Of a stretch of 24,277 nucleotides of DNA, positions 15,909-23,377 are shown piece by piece. A program made the translations under genes and the position numbers. The first letter of the stretch is position 1; every line of letters begins with the position of its first letter. The stretch comes from Chryseobacterium sp. (GTDB lineage: Bacteria; Bacteroidota; Bacteroidia; Flavobacteriales; Weeksellaceae): positions 1 through 24,277 of the forward strand of contig QFQW01000055.1 of NCBI GenBank assembly GCA_003248755.1, in the 5' to 3' direction. Under the pieces are notes generated by a model. That model was given only the letters and a program-made list of their open reading frames with translations. It had not been told where the DNA came from and ran no database searches.

Positions 15909-16595
15909 ATGAAGTTATTGATAGTCGAAGATAATGCTAGGGTTTCCGGTCTTTTGAAAAGAGGCTTGGAAAATCAGGGTTACCAGATTTATATTTCGGA
16001 AGATGCAGAAGATGCTTTATTAATACTGAAACGAGTCAAGTTTGACCTCGTGATTACAGATATTATGCTTCATAAGATGGATGGGTTGGAACTGAGTAAA
16101 AAAATAAAAGAGAATTACGAAGATTTACCAATCATAATGTTAACAGCTCTTGGAACGATTGATGAAAAAATAGAAGGCTTTGATGCCGGAGCTGATGATT
16201 ATATGGTAAAACCTTTTGAACTGCGCGAGCTTTATGCAAGAATCAAAGCTGTTTTGCAAAGGAAAGGATTGAGTCACAACCTTCCTAAGAAGGAATTTCT
16301 GACTTATCGGAATTTGAAAATCAATGAAAATACCAAAAGCGTTTTCCGAGATGATATTGAGATTAGCCTGACTCCAAAAGAATTCAAATTACTCCATTTT
16401 ATGATGGAAAATCCGGAAAGGCTTTTAACAAGAGATGAAATTGCAGAGAGCGTTTGGGGCAATAATTTTGATACAGGAACCAATTATATCGATGTTTACA
16501 TTACTTATCTCAGAAAGAAGATTGATAAAAACTTCGATGAAAAACTCATTCATACCAAATCCGGAATGGGTTTTATTCTAACTTATAACATATGA
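15909..16595 (+). CDS. OmpR/PhoB-family DNA-binding response regulator
   Basis: A 228-aa regulator starting at 15909, where the receiver domain begins (MKLLIVEDN); the frame is open 25 codons further up without homology-like sequence. The receiver has the acidic pair in VEDN, phosphoacceptor D51 (VITDIML), T79 (MLTALG) and K101 (VKPF). After a linker, the winged-helix domain shows ISLTPKEFKLLHFMMENP, LLTRDEIAESVWG, TNYIDVYITYLRKKI and TKSGMGFIL. Phosphorylation by the partner kinase should favour dimer binding to tandem direct repeats; the array at 15719-15762 is the obvious candidate. Its stop overlaps the kinase start by 4 bp (ATGA), so the two are translationally coupled. Confidence 0.93.
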   Translation: MKLLIVEDNARVSGLLKRGLENQGYQIYISEDAEDALLILKRVKFDLVITDIMLHKMDGLELSKKIKENYEDLPIIMLTALGTIDEKIEGFDAGADDYMVKPFELRELYARIKAVLQRKGLSHNLPKKEFLTYRNLKINENTKSVFRDDIEISLTPKEFKLLHFMMENPERLLTRDEIAESVWGNNFDTGTNYIDVYITYLRKKIDKNFDEKLIHTKSGMGFILTYNI

Positions 16596-17962
16596 GATTA
16601 GCCACCAGAACTGCTTTAGCATATGCGATATTGACAGCAAGTATCTTGTTGGTATTTACTTATATCATCTATTTTATTTCGGAAAAAAATAGACAAGATG
16701 AGTTTTTCGATAGGTTGGATTACAAAATTATTTGGAGGGCAGAATTTATTTTCGATGCCAAGATGCAGGACTCGCTTGTAAGACAGCTACATAAGAAAAA
16801 CCAAAAATTATTGAACGAAGCGGAAATCAGTGTCTATGATTCCAAAGGTAAACTTGTCTTTTCGGATTTTGATACCGAATTGGGAAATCCTAAGATTATT
16901 TCAAAAATCAATAAAAACAAAAGATTAGAATGGAGTAACGGAGATTTGCAGTATTTGGGAATTGTCTATTCCTACAACAATCAGGATTTTTATATGATTG
17001 GCAGAGCCAAAGATGTAACAGGACTGGAACATATCAAGACTTTTAAAAGAAATATCATAATTGCCTATATTCTTTCTGTAATTGTAATATTTATAATAGG
17101 TTTTATTTTTTCTAATTATACCATCAGGCCGCTCAAATATATTATCAATCAGATTCAGGATATTTCTGAACACAATCTCCACAAGCGGTTGGAGCTTCCA
17201 AAAACCAAGGATGAGTTGTATGATTTGAGCAAGTCATTTAACTCTACATTTAATAGGCTGGAGAAGAGTTTTAACAACCATAGGAATTTTGTAAGTACCA
17301 TTTCGCACGAGTTTCGTACACCTTTATCCATTTTGATAACAGAATTGGAATTGGCTAAGGAACTTAATAAAACAATAGAAGATTATAAACTATCGATTGA
17401 CAATGCATTGGAAGATGCTAACAGAGCTTCGGAACTTTCGTCGGCATTGTTGGATTTTGCAAGAGCGAGCTACGATATTTCTCAAATTAACCTCAAAACA
17501 ATAAGAGTTGATGAGGTTCTGGCAGATGCTAAACTGAATGTTCTTAACAAAAAGGGAGAATATAGGATAGCTATCCAATATGATAATGACGTCACGTCAG
17601 AATCCAGCTTTTTTGATATGGAAGGCAATCCTTATCTGCTGCAGGTCGCATTTGTAAATTTGATTGAAAACGCCTGCAAATATTCTCCGGATAATACCTG
17701 TAATGTTAAAATTTCTAATGACGACAAAACCATTCAATTGAATTTTAGCGATAACGGAGTAGGTATAGAATCCGAAGATATTCCGCATATTTTTGATTTG
17801 TTTTTCAGAGGTAAGAATAAAAAATACAAAGAAGGAAATGGAGTAGGGCTATCCATTGTTCAGCAGATTATTACTATTCATAATGGTACGATTGATGTAA
17901 AATCGGAGTTGGGAAAAGGGTCTGTCTTTTCTGTTTTCTTACCCATATCAAATAAAGGTTAA
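16592..17962 (+). CDS. Membrane sensor histidine kinase
   Basis: A 456-aa kinase partner of the preceding regulator. It has TM1 (about 9-30), a ~120-residue periplasmic sensor region (31-152, with FDRLDYKIIWRAEFIF and a late VYDSKGKLVFSD), TM2 (153-175), a HAMP linker (TIRPLKYIINQIQDIS), a HisKA domain with phospho-acceptor H239 in ISHEFRTP, and the ATPase domain: N box LIENACKYSP, G1 DNGVGIESEDIPHIFDLFFRG and G2 GNGVGLSIV. All catalytic motifs are intact. The periplasmic part gives no recognisable ligand domain. It is divergent from the porin operon. Metal, phosphate or envelope-stress sensing would all be possible. Confidence 0.93.
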   Translation: MRLATRTALAYAILTASILLVFTYIIYFISEKNRQDEFFDRLDYKIIWRAEFIFDAKMQDSLVRQLHKKNQKLLNEAEISVYDSKGKLVFSDFDTELGNPKIISKINKNKRLEWSNGDLQYLGIVYSYNNQDFYMIGRAKDVTGLEHIKTFKRNIIIAYILSVIVIFIIGFIFSNYTIRPLKYIINQIQDISEHNLHKRLELPKTKDELYDLSKSFNSTFNRLEKSFNNHRNFVSTISHEFRTPLSILITELELAKELNKTIEDYKLSIDNALEDANRASELSSALLDFARASYDISQINLKTIRVDEVLADAKLNVLNKKGEYRIAIQYDNDVTSESSFFDMEGNPYLLQVAFVNLIENACKYSPDNTCNVKISNDDKTIQLNFSDNGVGIESEDIPHIFDLFFRGKNKKYKEGNGVGLSIVQQIITIHNGTIDVKSELGKGSVFSVFLPISNKG

Positions 17963-18016
17963 TTTCCAAACTAATCGATTAATTTGTACCTTGCCTTAAC
18001 GAAACCCGAAATTATT

Positions 18017-19303
18017 ATGAACGAAATCATTTGTCCCAATTGTAAAAAAGCTTTTAAAGTGGACGAAGCAGGATTTGCCGAGATTCTGAAACAAGTTCGC
18101 AATCATCAGTTTGAAGAAGAACTTCAGGAAAGATTAAGACTTGCTGAAAGAGAAAAAAATAGTGAGATTGAACTTAATAAAGAAAAATTCAGAAGTCATC
18201 TTCAAGAACAGCTTTCCAAAAAAGATGCGGAAATTTCGCAATTAAAATCTGTTAAAGAATTAGAGATTGCGGGGAAAGTTTCTGAAAAAGAGAAAGAAAT
18301 CCTGGAACTCAAAGCAAAAATTGAAAAAGCTGAAGCTGAAAAGAAGCTAGCAATTTCGGAAGCCGTTCAGAAAGTAGAAAAGGAAAAAAATCATCTCGAG
18401 AATGAGAAAAATGACCTTAGCAATCTGTTAAAAAATAAAGATTTGGAAAAAGAGCTTTCGGAAAAATCTTTGAAAGAGCAGTTTGATGAAAAACTCAAAT
18501 CAAAAGATGCCATCATCAAGTTCAAAGATGAAGAAATCGACCGAGTGAAAGATATGAAGGCCAAACTTTCTACCAAAATGCTGGGCGAAACGCTTGAACA
18601 ACATTGTGAGGTAGAGTTTAATAAACTGCGTGCTACAGCGTTTCCAAATGTTTATTTTGAGAAAGATAATGATTCTCGTGCCGGAAGTAAAGGTGATTTT
18701 ATTTTTCGGGAATTTGATGATTCGGGGAATGAAATCATTTCGATTATGTTTGAAATGAAAAACGAAGCCGACCAAACTGCAACCAAAAAACGAAATGAAG
18801 ATTTCTTCCGAGAACTGGACAAAGACAGAACCGAAAAAAAATGCGAATATGCCGTTCTTGTCTCATTATTAGAAGCTGAAAACGAATTTTACAATACTGG
18901 GATTGTAGATGTTTCGCATCGTTTTTCAAAGATGTATGTCGTTCGGCCACAGTTTTTTATCCCAATAATCACACTCTTAAGAAATGCTGCGATGAACTCT
19001 TTACAATATAAAAAGGAACTCGCTTTGGTTAGAAATCAGAATGTTGACATTACCAATTTTGAAGAGAAAATAGATGCCTTTAAGCAAGGGTTTGCAAAGA
19101 ACTATGAATTGGCGAGCAGACAATTTAAAACCGCGGTTGAAGAAATTGATAAAACGATAACACACCTTCAGAAAACGAAAGACGCATTGCTTTCTTCTGT
19201 TAACAACCTGCGTCTTGCCAATAATAAGGCAGAAGATTTAACAATCAAGAAGTTGACTTACGGAAATCCAACGATGAAGGCAAAATTCGATGATTTAAAA
19301 TAA
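18017..19303 (+). CDS. DUF2130 protein: coiled coil plus possible nuclease-like core
   Basis: A 428-aa protein starting at 18017; a Met 11 codons earlier precedes unlike sequence. Residues 1-12 hold a CPNC knuckle (CPNCKKAFKV). About 40-190 is a long Lys/Glu-rich coiled coil. A conserved C-terminal domain follows: GETLEQHCEVEFNKLRATAF, then KGDFIFREFDDSG (D227), ISIMFEMKNEAD (E246, K248), NEDFFRELDKDRTEKKCEYA and FIPIITLLRNAA. This matches the DUF2130 family as I remember it. The D-x18-E-x-K spacing resembles a PD-(D/E)XK nuclease core, and the coiled-coil-plus-nuclease layout recalls RmuC. Function is unproven. It lies 54 bp after the kinase gene but has no clear link to it. Confidence 0.8.
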   Translation: MNEIICPNCKKAFKVDEAGFAEILKQVRNHQFEEELQERLRLAEREKNSEIELNKEKFRSHLQEQLSKKDAEISQLKSVKELEIAGKVSEKEKEILELKAKIEKAEAEKKLAISEAVQKVEKEKNHLENEKNDLSNLLKNKDLEKELSEKSLKEQFDEKLKSKDAIIKFKDEEIDRVKDMKAKLSTKMLGETLEQHCEVEFNKLRATAFPNVYFEKDNDSRAGSKGDFIFREFDDSGNEIISIMFEMKNEADQTATKKRNEDFFRELDKDRTEKKCEYAVLVSLLEAENEFYNTGIVDVSHRFSKMYVVRPQFFIPIITLLRNAAMNSLQYKKELALVRNQNVDITNFEEKIDAFKQGFAKNYELASRQFKTAVEEIDKTITHLQKTKDALLSSVNNLRLANNKAEDLTIKKLTYGNPTMKAKFDDLK

Positions 19304-19321
19304 AAATAAGAAAGCGTCAGG

Positions 19322-19347
19322 AGAGTCAAGTAATTTGACTCTTTTTT
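19322..19347 (+). terminator. Rho-independent terminator after the DUF2130 gene
   Basis: AGAGTCAA (19322-19329) pairs with TTGACTCT (19335-19342) around a 5-nt loop and runs into TTTTT. Read on the minus strand the stem has no T tract, so it serves the plus strand only. Confidence 0.82.
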
Positions 19348-19352
19348 ATGAA

Positions 19353-20375
19353 TTAAATCTTTCTGTTCTTTGCCAACATTGGAATCGAAATTAAGCCCAT
19401 CGCGAGCATAATGATGATTTGCAGCGGTAATGTGATGAAAGAGTAGGCTAAGCCTAATTCTCCGCCTTCTATAGCGTCTTTCCCCATAGAAATGAACAAT
19501 GCCGTGAATCCAAATTTCATTGCAAGATTAAAAGCACCAATTCCACCGCTTGCAGGAATAATCATTCCCAAAGTTCCTACAACTAAAATAAAACATCCGT
19601 CAGCAGGGGTGAAATTCGAAGTTTCAGGAAGAGCAAAGCAAACTAGATATGAAGCGAAGAAATAGCAAACCCAGATTCCTGTTGTCAGAAGAATGAATTT
19701 TCCTTTCTGACGAAGGTTCAAAATGGATTTTAACCCTTCGAAGATTCCTTTCCCGAAATTGATTACTTTATTATAAATAGAAAGTTTTTGTAATGATTTT
19801 CTGAAAATGAAGAATAAAATCAGGACCAAAACAATACAACCTAAAATAATATAAATTGTATTAGAATCAGATTGAGGTTGAGTTTGTTTTTTTTGTTGAG
19901 TAGCGGATTTGTAAAAAGCAATTAATGCATCATATTTGAAAATCAAAGTCAATAAAGCGAAGATTCCCATACAAACCAAATCAACAACTCTTTCAAGAAT
20001 AATAGTTCCAAAGGATTTGTCGACAGGAACTTTCTCCACACCATAAAGTGCAGTAGAGCGAGCCACTTCGCCACTTCTTGGGATTGTAAGATTCATCAGA
20101 TATCCGAAAGAAAGCGACCAGAGAGAATTGCTGTTGGAAATTTTGTAACCCATTGGTTCAAGAAGAAGGTTCCATCTCACAGCTCGGAAAACATAGGCTG
20201 AAACTCCAAAAACGGCTGCGAACAAAACCCAAAGATAGTTGGCTTTCTGCAAAGAATTTTTGATTTTATCAAAGTCTAATCCTCTAAGAGCAACCCAAAG
20301 AAAAACTCCTGCAATTGCAATAGAAATTAAAACTGTAAGAACGTTTTTGAGGACTGATGATTTCTTCTCTTCCAA
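19353..20375 (-). CDS. Flippase-like (lysylphosphatidylglycerol synthase TM/UPF0104 family) membrane protein
   Basis: A 340-aa inner-membrane protein with about eight hydrophobic segments: VLTVLISIAIAGVFLWVA, LWVLFAAVFGVSAYVF, LSFGYLMNLTIPRSGEVARS, VCMGIFALLTLIF, YIILGCIVLVLILFFIF, TTGIWVCYFFASYLVCFALP, ADGCFILVVGTLGMIIPASG and LPLQIIIMLAMGLISIPML. The NLTIPRSGEVARS and PASGGIGAFNLAMKFG motifs are typical of the YbhN/MprF-N flippase-like family, which is thought to move lipids. No synthase (LPG) domain is attached. The start appears to be TTG at 20375: the frame stops 13 bp upstream and has no ATG before the first helix. It is 7 bp after panD and probably co-transcribed. Confidence 0.85.
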   Translation of the reverse strand: MEEKKSSVLKNVLTVLISIAIAGVFLWVALRGLDFDKIKNSLQKANYLWVLFAAVFGVSAYVFRAVRWNLLLEPMGYKISNSNSLWSLSFGYLMNLTIPRSGEVARSTALYGVEKVPVDKSFGTIILERVVDLVCMGIFALLTLIFKYDALIAFYKSATQQKKQTQPQSDSNTIYIILGCIVLVLILFFIFRKSLQKLSIYNKVINFGKGIFEGLKSILNLRQKGKFILLTTGIWVCYFFASYLVCFALPETSNFTPADGCFILVVGTLGMIIPASGGIGAFNLAMKFGFTALFISMGKDAIEGGELGLAYSFITLPLQIIIMLAMGLISIPMLAKNRKI

Positions 20376-20382
20376 GATATGA

Positions 20383-20733
20383 TTATGTTAGAAGATTAGT
20401 TTGTTCGTCCGGGAAAACGATTTTTGGCTGGAAATCTTTGGCTTCTTCGGGAGTCATTTGTGCATAAGCAATAATGATTATAACATCATTTTTCTGCACT
20501 TTTCTAGCTGCTGGACCGTTTAGGCATATTTCTCCGGATTTTCTTTTTCCTTTGATGACATAAGTGTCAAAACGTTCCCCATTGTTAACATTTACGATGT
20601 AAACTCTTTCTCCAACTATCAGACCAGCTGCCTCAATAAGGTCTTCGTCAATAGTAATACTCCCGATGTAATCAAGGTCCGATGCAGTAACACGGACTCT
20701 GTGGATTTTCGATTTAAAAACTTCGATTAACAT
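20383..20733 (-). CDS. panD: Aspartate 1-decarboxylase
   Basis: A 116-aa pyruvoyl enzyme that converts L-aspartate to beta-alanine for pantothenate and coenzyme A synthesis. The self-cleavage site G24-S25 (YIGSITID) yields the pyruvoyl group from S25. Flanking conserved blocks are KSKIHRVRVTASDLDY, IVNVNNGERFDTYVIKG, GPAARKVQKNDVIIIIAYA and the tail PKIVFPDEQTN. Length matches the family. A TAAATTTG box ends 5 bp before the ATG, so the transcript may be leaderless. It is first in a two-gene unit with the flippase-like gene. Confidence 0.97.
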   Translation of the reverse strand: MLIEVFKSKIHRVRVTASDLDYIGSITIDEDLIEAAGLIVGERVYIVNVNNGERFDTYVIKGKRKSGEICLNGPAARKVQKNDVIIIIAYAQMTPEEAKDFQPKIVFPDEQTNLLT

Positions 20734-20738
20734 AGGCG

Positions 20739-20746
20739 CAAATTTA
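20739..20746 (-). promoter_or_regulatory. -7 box abutting the panD start codon
   Basis: Minus-strand TAAATTTG, an exact TAnnTTTG match, ends 5 bp before the ATG; transcription would then begin at about the A of the ATG. The CGTAAATTTG context is shared with the uvrC box. Confidence 0.5.
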
Positions 20747-21020
20747 CGCTAAATAAATAAATCCGTGAAAAGGAATTGTGATTTAAAATCATTAAAGTTT
20801 TGATTTTATTGCATCTTAAAAAAATATAAAATCCATGTTAATTTTTATGAATTTATGAATGTGGAATTATTTTTTGATTTTTTTTGAAATTGCTTATTAA
20901 CAAAGGTTAATTATAATAAATGAACTCTCTTAAAACTCCTGTTTTCGTTGAGGATTGTTTTATCGAAAATTCATAATAATAAAAAAAATAATAGATTCTT
21001 CATTAAATATTGTAAAAATA

Positions 21021-21051
21021 TTTGCACGATATTAAAATTGTCTTATATTTG
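21021..21051 (+). promoter_or_regulatory. Consensus Bacteroidota promoter of hup
   Basis: TTTG (21021-21024) and TATATTTG (21044-21051) are separated by exactly 19 bp, matching TTTG-N19-TAnnTTTG. The expected transcription start is near 21058, leaving a ~26-nt AT-rich leader before ATG at 21084. Confidence 0.82.
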
Positions 21052-21083
21052 CTATAACAACATAACTTTAATTAATAAATATT

Positions 21084-21374
21084 ATGAACAAGTCTGAATT
21101 AATCGACGCTATCGCGAAAGATGCAGAAATTACAAAAGCTGCTGCTAAAAAAGCTTTGGAATCATTTGTTGCTAACGTAACAGAAACACTTAAGAAAAAA
21201 GACGGTAAAGTATCTCTAGTAGGATTCGGTACTTTCTCAGTTTCTGAAAGAGCTGCAAGACAAGGTATCAACCCTGCAACTAAAAAACCAATCAAAATTG
21301 CTGCTAAAAAAGTTGCAAAATTCAAAGCTGGAGCAGATTTAGCTACTGCAGTTTCTGGAGTTAAAAAGAAATAA
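21084..21374 (+). CDS. hup: HU-family DNA-binding protein
   Basis: A 96-aa histone-like protein that bends and compacts DNA as a dimer. It has the HU fold from the N-terminal helices (MNKSELIDAIAKDAEITKAA, AKKALESFVANVTETL) through the dimer core VSLVGFGTFSVSERAARQG to the DNA-binding beta arm with the intercalating Pro region INPATKKPIKIAAKKVAKF, and ends in a Lys-rich tail. Length is normal for the family. It is monocistronic, with the strongest promoter in the window and a perfect palindromic terminator, fitting high expression. Confidence 0.96.
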   Translation: MNKSELIDAIAKDAEITKAAAKKALESFVANVTETLKKKDGKVSLVGFGTFSVSERAARQGINPATKKPIKIAAKKVAKFKAGADLATAVSGVKKK

Positions 21375-21397
21375 TTTATTTGAAATTTATTCAAATA

Positions 21398-21423
21398 AAA
21401 AAACCGTCATATGACGGTTTTTT
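21398..21423. terminator. Bidirectional palindromic terminator between hup and ribA
   Basis: A perfect 26-bp palindrome: AAAAAACCGTCAT (21398-21410) followed by ATGACGGTTTTTT (21411-21423). Both strands end in a T run, so it stops hup and the converging ribA operon (stop at 21437). Confidence 0.9.
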
Positions 21424-21436
21424 ATTTTTTTAATTA

Positions 21437-22033
21437 TTAAGAATTTTCATCGTCCAGCAGATGACCGAAAAAGTTCTTTTTTGTTTTTAGATAGTCTGCA
21501 CTCGATTCATTGGATTTAATCTGCAAAGGAATCCTAGAATTGAATTCTATATTACTGTCCTTGATAAACCGAATTTTTTCTGGATTATTCGTCATCAGAT
21601 TAACCGATTTTACATCTAGGTTTTCTAGCATTTCTACTGCTACACCAAAATCTCTGTCGTCTGCGGGTAATCCTAATTCCAAATTGGCTTGAACTGTGTC
21701 TAGACCATTTTCTTGTAAAGCATAAGCTTTCAATTTATTAATAATTCCGATGTTTCTGCCTTCCTGTCTTAAATAGATGATTATTCCGCCGTTTTCCTGC
21801 ATGTATTTCATTGCAGAGTTCAGCTGTTGCCCACATTCGCATTTCTGGGAATGAAACACTTCACCCGTAATACATTCCGAATGAATTCTGACGTTAACAG
21901 GTTTTTCAAAGTCTGTATTTTTAGCAATCAGAGCCATGTGGGGCATCCAATTTTTATCGTCTTCGGAAAAAGCCATCATCTTGAACTCTCCATAATCAGT
22001 AGGAACGTTCGCTTGTGCCTGTATTTTTAACAT
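21437..22033 (-). CDS. ribA: GTP cyclohydrolase II (stand-alone RibA)
   Basis: A 198-aa enzyme that opens the imidazole ring of GTP with loss of formate and pyrophosphate, the first step of riboflavin synthesis. Zinc ligands C54, C65 and C67 (SECITGEVFHSQKCECGQQL) have the same numbers as in E. coli RibA. The GTP-binding and catalytic block is IIYLRQEGRNIGIINKLKAY, followed by LGLPADDRDFGVAVEMLE and MTNNPEKI. Unlike many bacterial versions there is no DHBP synthase (RibB) domain. It is the last gene of the minus-strand operon, 15 bp after the lipoprotein gene. Other riboflavin genes are not in the window. Confidence 0.95.
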   Translation of the reverse strand: MLKIQAQANVPTDYGEFKMMAFSEDDKNWMPHMALIAKNTDFEKPVNVRIHSECITGEVFHSQKCECGQQLNSAMKYMQENGGIIIYLRQEGRNIGIINKLKAYALQENGLDTVQANLELGLPADDRDFGVAVEMLENLDVKSVNLMTNNPEKIRFIKDSNIEFNSRIPLQIKSNESSADYLKTKKNFFGHLLDDENS

Positions 22034-22048
22034 TGAAAATAAAAGAAA

Positions 22049-22510
22049 TTAATTTGAAGACATTGAAGAGGTCTCGATTGTTTTTGACTGAGATGCTTCC
22101 AAAAGATTAATATTAGTTTTAATCTTAACCATATATCTGTTCAAAACCTCGTCGTCGTCTTTTGTCATGAACTTACGTAACTTCTGAATTTTTTTATAAT
22201 ACTTTTCGAAATCTCCTATCGCTTTATGCTTTTCAGACTGGTTAAACTCTCTGATCGCATTAAGATAATCTGTAAGTGAGTTTTTTAATGAACCAACCTC
22301 TCTGTTTACGGCATCATTCCTAAATTTTGGGAATGTTGAGACAAGATTAGAAATAGAAGAAGCATAAACAATAGCTTCCGGAGAAAGATATGCATAAGAA
22401 TCTGAAACAGCACCAGGATGTAACTCATCTGATGCTGCTGAACTTGTAGAGCAAGAATCTATAACACTAATTACTACTAATATCGATAAAAGTTTATAAA
22501 AACTTTTCAT
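22049..22510 (-). CDS. Putative lipoprotein of unknown function
   Basis: A 153-aa protein with a hydrophobic leader (MKSFYKLLSILVVISVI) and a lipobox-like IDSC, which would make C20 the lipidated residue; an Asp at -2 is less usual. The mature part is helical: YLSPEAIVYASSISNLVSTF, a central segment LKNSLTDYLNAIREF, then FEKYYKKIQKLRKFM and a Ser-rich end. Its start overlaps the DUF4254 stop by one base (TAATG), so the two are translationally coupled. I do not recognise the family. The operon with DUF4254, tatA and the EnvC-like gene points to an envelope role (inference). Confidence 0.72.
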   Translation of the reverse strand: MKSFYKLLSILVVISVIDSCSTSSAASDELHPGAVSDSYAYLSPEAIVYASSISNLVSTFPKFRNDAVNREVGSLKNSLTDYLNAIREFNQSEKHKAIGDFEKYYKKIQKLRKFMTKDDDEVLNRYMVKIKTNINLLEASQSKTIETSSMSSN

Positions 22511-23124
22511 TATTTTTTCTGTATTTTTTGATACAGGATTGGATTCAGTGTTTCGTCATTATACATCTTCATTTGCTTGTAAAGCTTCATCTTAACCTTT
22601 CCGTTTTCGATATCAGAAAGCAATTGGTCTATAGCCGTTGATAAATCTTTTTTCTGTTCCAAAAGGACTTGCAATTTTTGGGAACATTGTAATTTGTGTT
22701 CCTCAGAAGCTTCTTCACGAGATGCTTCAATAGCCATATGATATATTTTCAGAGATAAAATCGAGAATCTGTCGATAGACCAAGCTGGTGTTTCACTATT
22801 GATTCTGGCATTAGAATCAGCATTGATAGACTCATATTTTTTATAAAACCAATAATCGATTTGTTCTACCAAATCTGTTCTTTTTTGATTGAGGCTGTCA
22901 ATTCTTCTCTTGATTTTCAAAGCTTCTGATGGATCTATATCTTCCTCACGAATGATATCTTCCAAATGCCACTGAACTGTATCAATCCAGTTTTTTGAAT
23001 ACAAAATCCATTCCAAACTATTGGTTTCAAATGGATTGTTTTCTGGTGTGTCTACATTGTCTGTAATATGATAATCTTCAACCGACTGATTGAAGATTTT
23101 CCATGCGTTTTCTGTAAAACTCAT
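22510..23124 (-). CDS. DUF4254 protein
   Basis: A 204-aa soluble, mostly helical protein with no signal peptide. The sequence matches the Bacteroidota DUF4254 family as I remember it: WKIFNQSVEDYHITDNVDTP, LEWILYSKNWIDTVQWHLED, ALKIKRRIDSLNQKRTDLVE, TPAWSIDRFSILSLKIYHM, KDLSTAIDQLLSDIENG and KLYKQMKMYNDETLNPILY. Length fits. Function is unknown. It is 15 bp downstream of tatA and overlaps the lipoprotein gene by one base. Confidence 0.85.
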   Translation of the reverse strand: MSFTENAWKIFNQSVEDYHITDNVDTPENNPFETNSLEWILYSKNWIDTVQWHLEDIIREEDIDPSEALKIKRRIDSLNQKRTDLVEQIDYWFYKKYESINADSNARINSETPAWSIDRFSILSLKIYHMAIEASREEASEEHKLQCSQKLQVLLEQKKDLSTAIDQLLSDIENGKVKMKLYKQMKMYNDETLNPILYQKIQKK

Positions 23125-23139
23125 TTAATTAATTCATTT

Positions 23140-23346
23140 TTAAGAAGGATTATTTGAGTTAGTTGAAGATGATGAGTCATTTTTTTTGTCCTCATCTTTT
23201 ACAGCATCCTTAAATTCTTTAATTCCAGAACCTAAACCTTTCATCAATTCAGGGATTTTTTTACCTCCGAATAATAAAAGCAAAATCAAAGCAACGATTA
23301 ATATATGTTGCCAAGATAGACTTAATATAACTGTTGATAGTGTCAT
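23140..23346 (-). CDS. tatA: Twin-arginine translocase subunit TatA/TatE
   Basis: A 68-aa protein: short N-terminal membrane helix (HILIVALILLLLFG), the hinge GGKKIPELMKGLGSG, an amphipathic helix (IKEFKDAVKDEDKK) and a low-complexity Ser/Asn tail. TatA forms the pore that moves folded proteins across the inner membrane. tatC and tatB are not in the window. It sits 31 bp after the EnvC-like gene in the same operon. Confidence 0.93.
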   Translation of the reverse strand: MTLSTVILSLSWQHILIVALILLLLFGGKKIPELMKGLGSGIKEFKDAVKDEDKKNDSSSSTNSNNPS

Positions 23347-23377
23347 CTTATTTTTTTTGTAAAGTTAAGTTATTTTT

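Larger units (their letters stand above)
20734..21083. other. 350-bp divergent AT-rich region between panD and hup
   Basis: It holds the panD -7 box at its left edge and the hup promoter at its right. Otherwise it is AT-rich with A and T tracts and a 13-bp dyad TGATTTAAAATCA (20779-20791). An 18-codon ATG frame (20920-20976) is present but unsupported. I see no RNA gene or mobile element. Confidence 0.6.

Noticed and set aside
20920..20976. 18-codon ATG frame (MNSLKTPVFVEDCFIENS) upstream of hup
   Set aside because: Too short, no promoter at the right distance and no sign of conservation; it is expected by chance in AT-rich spacer.
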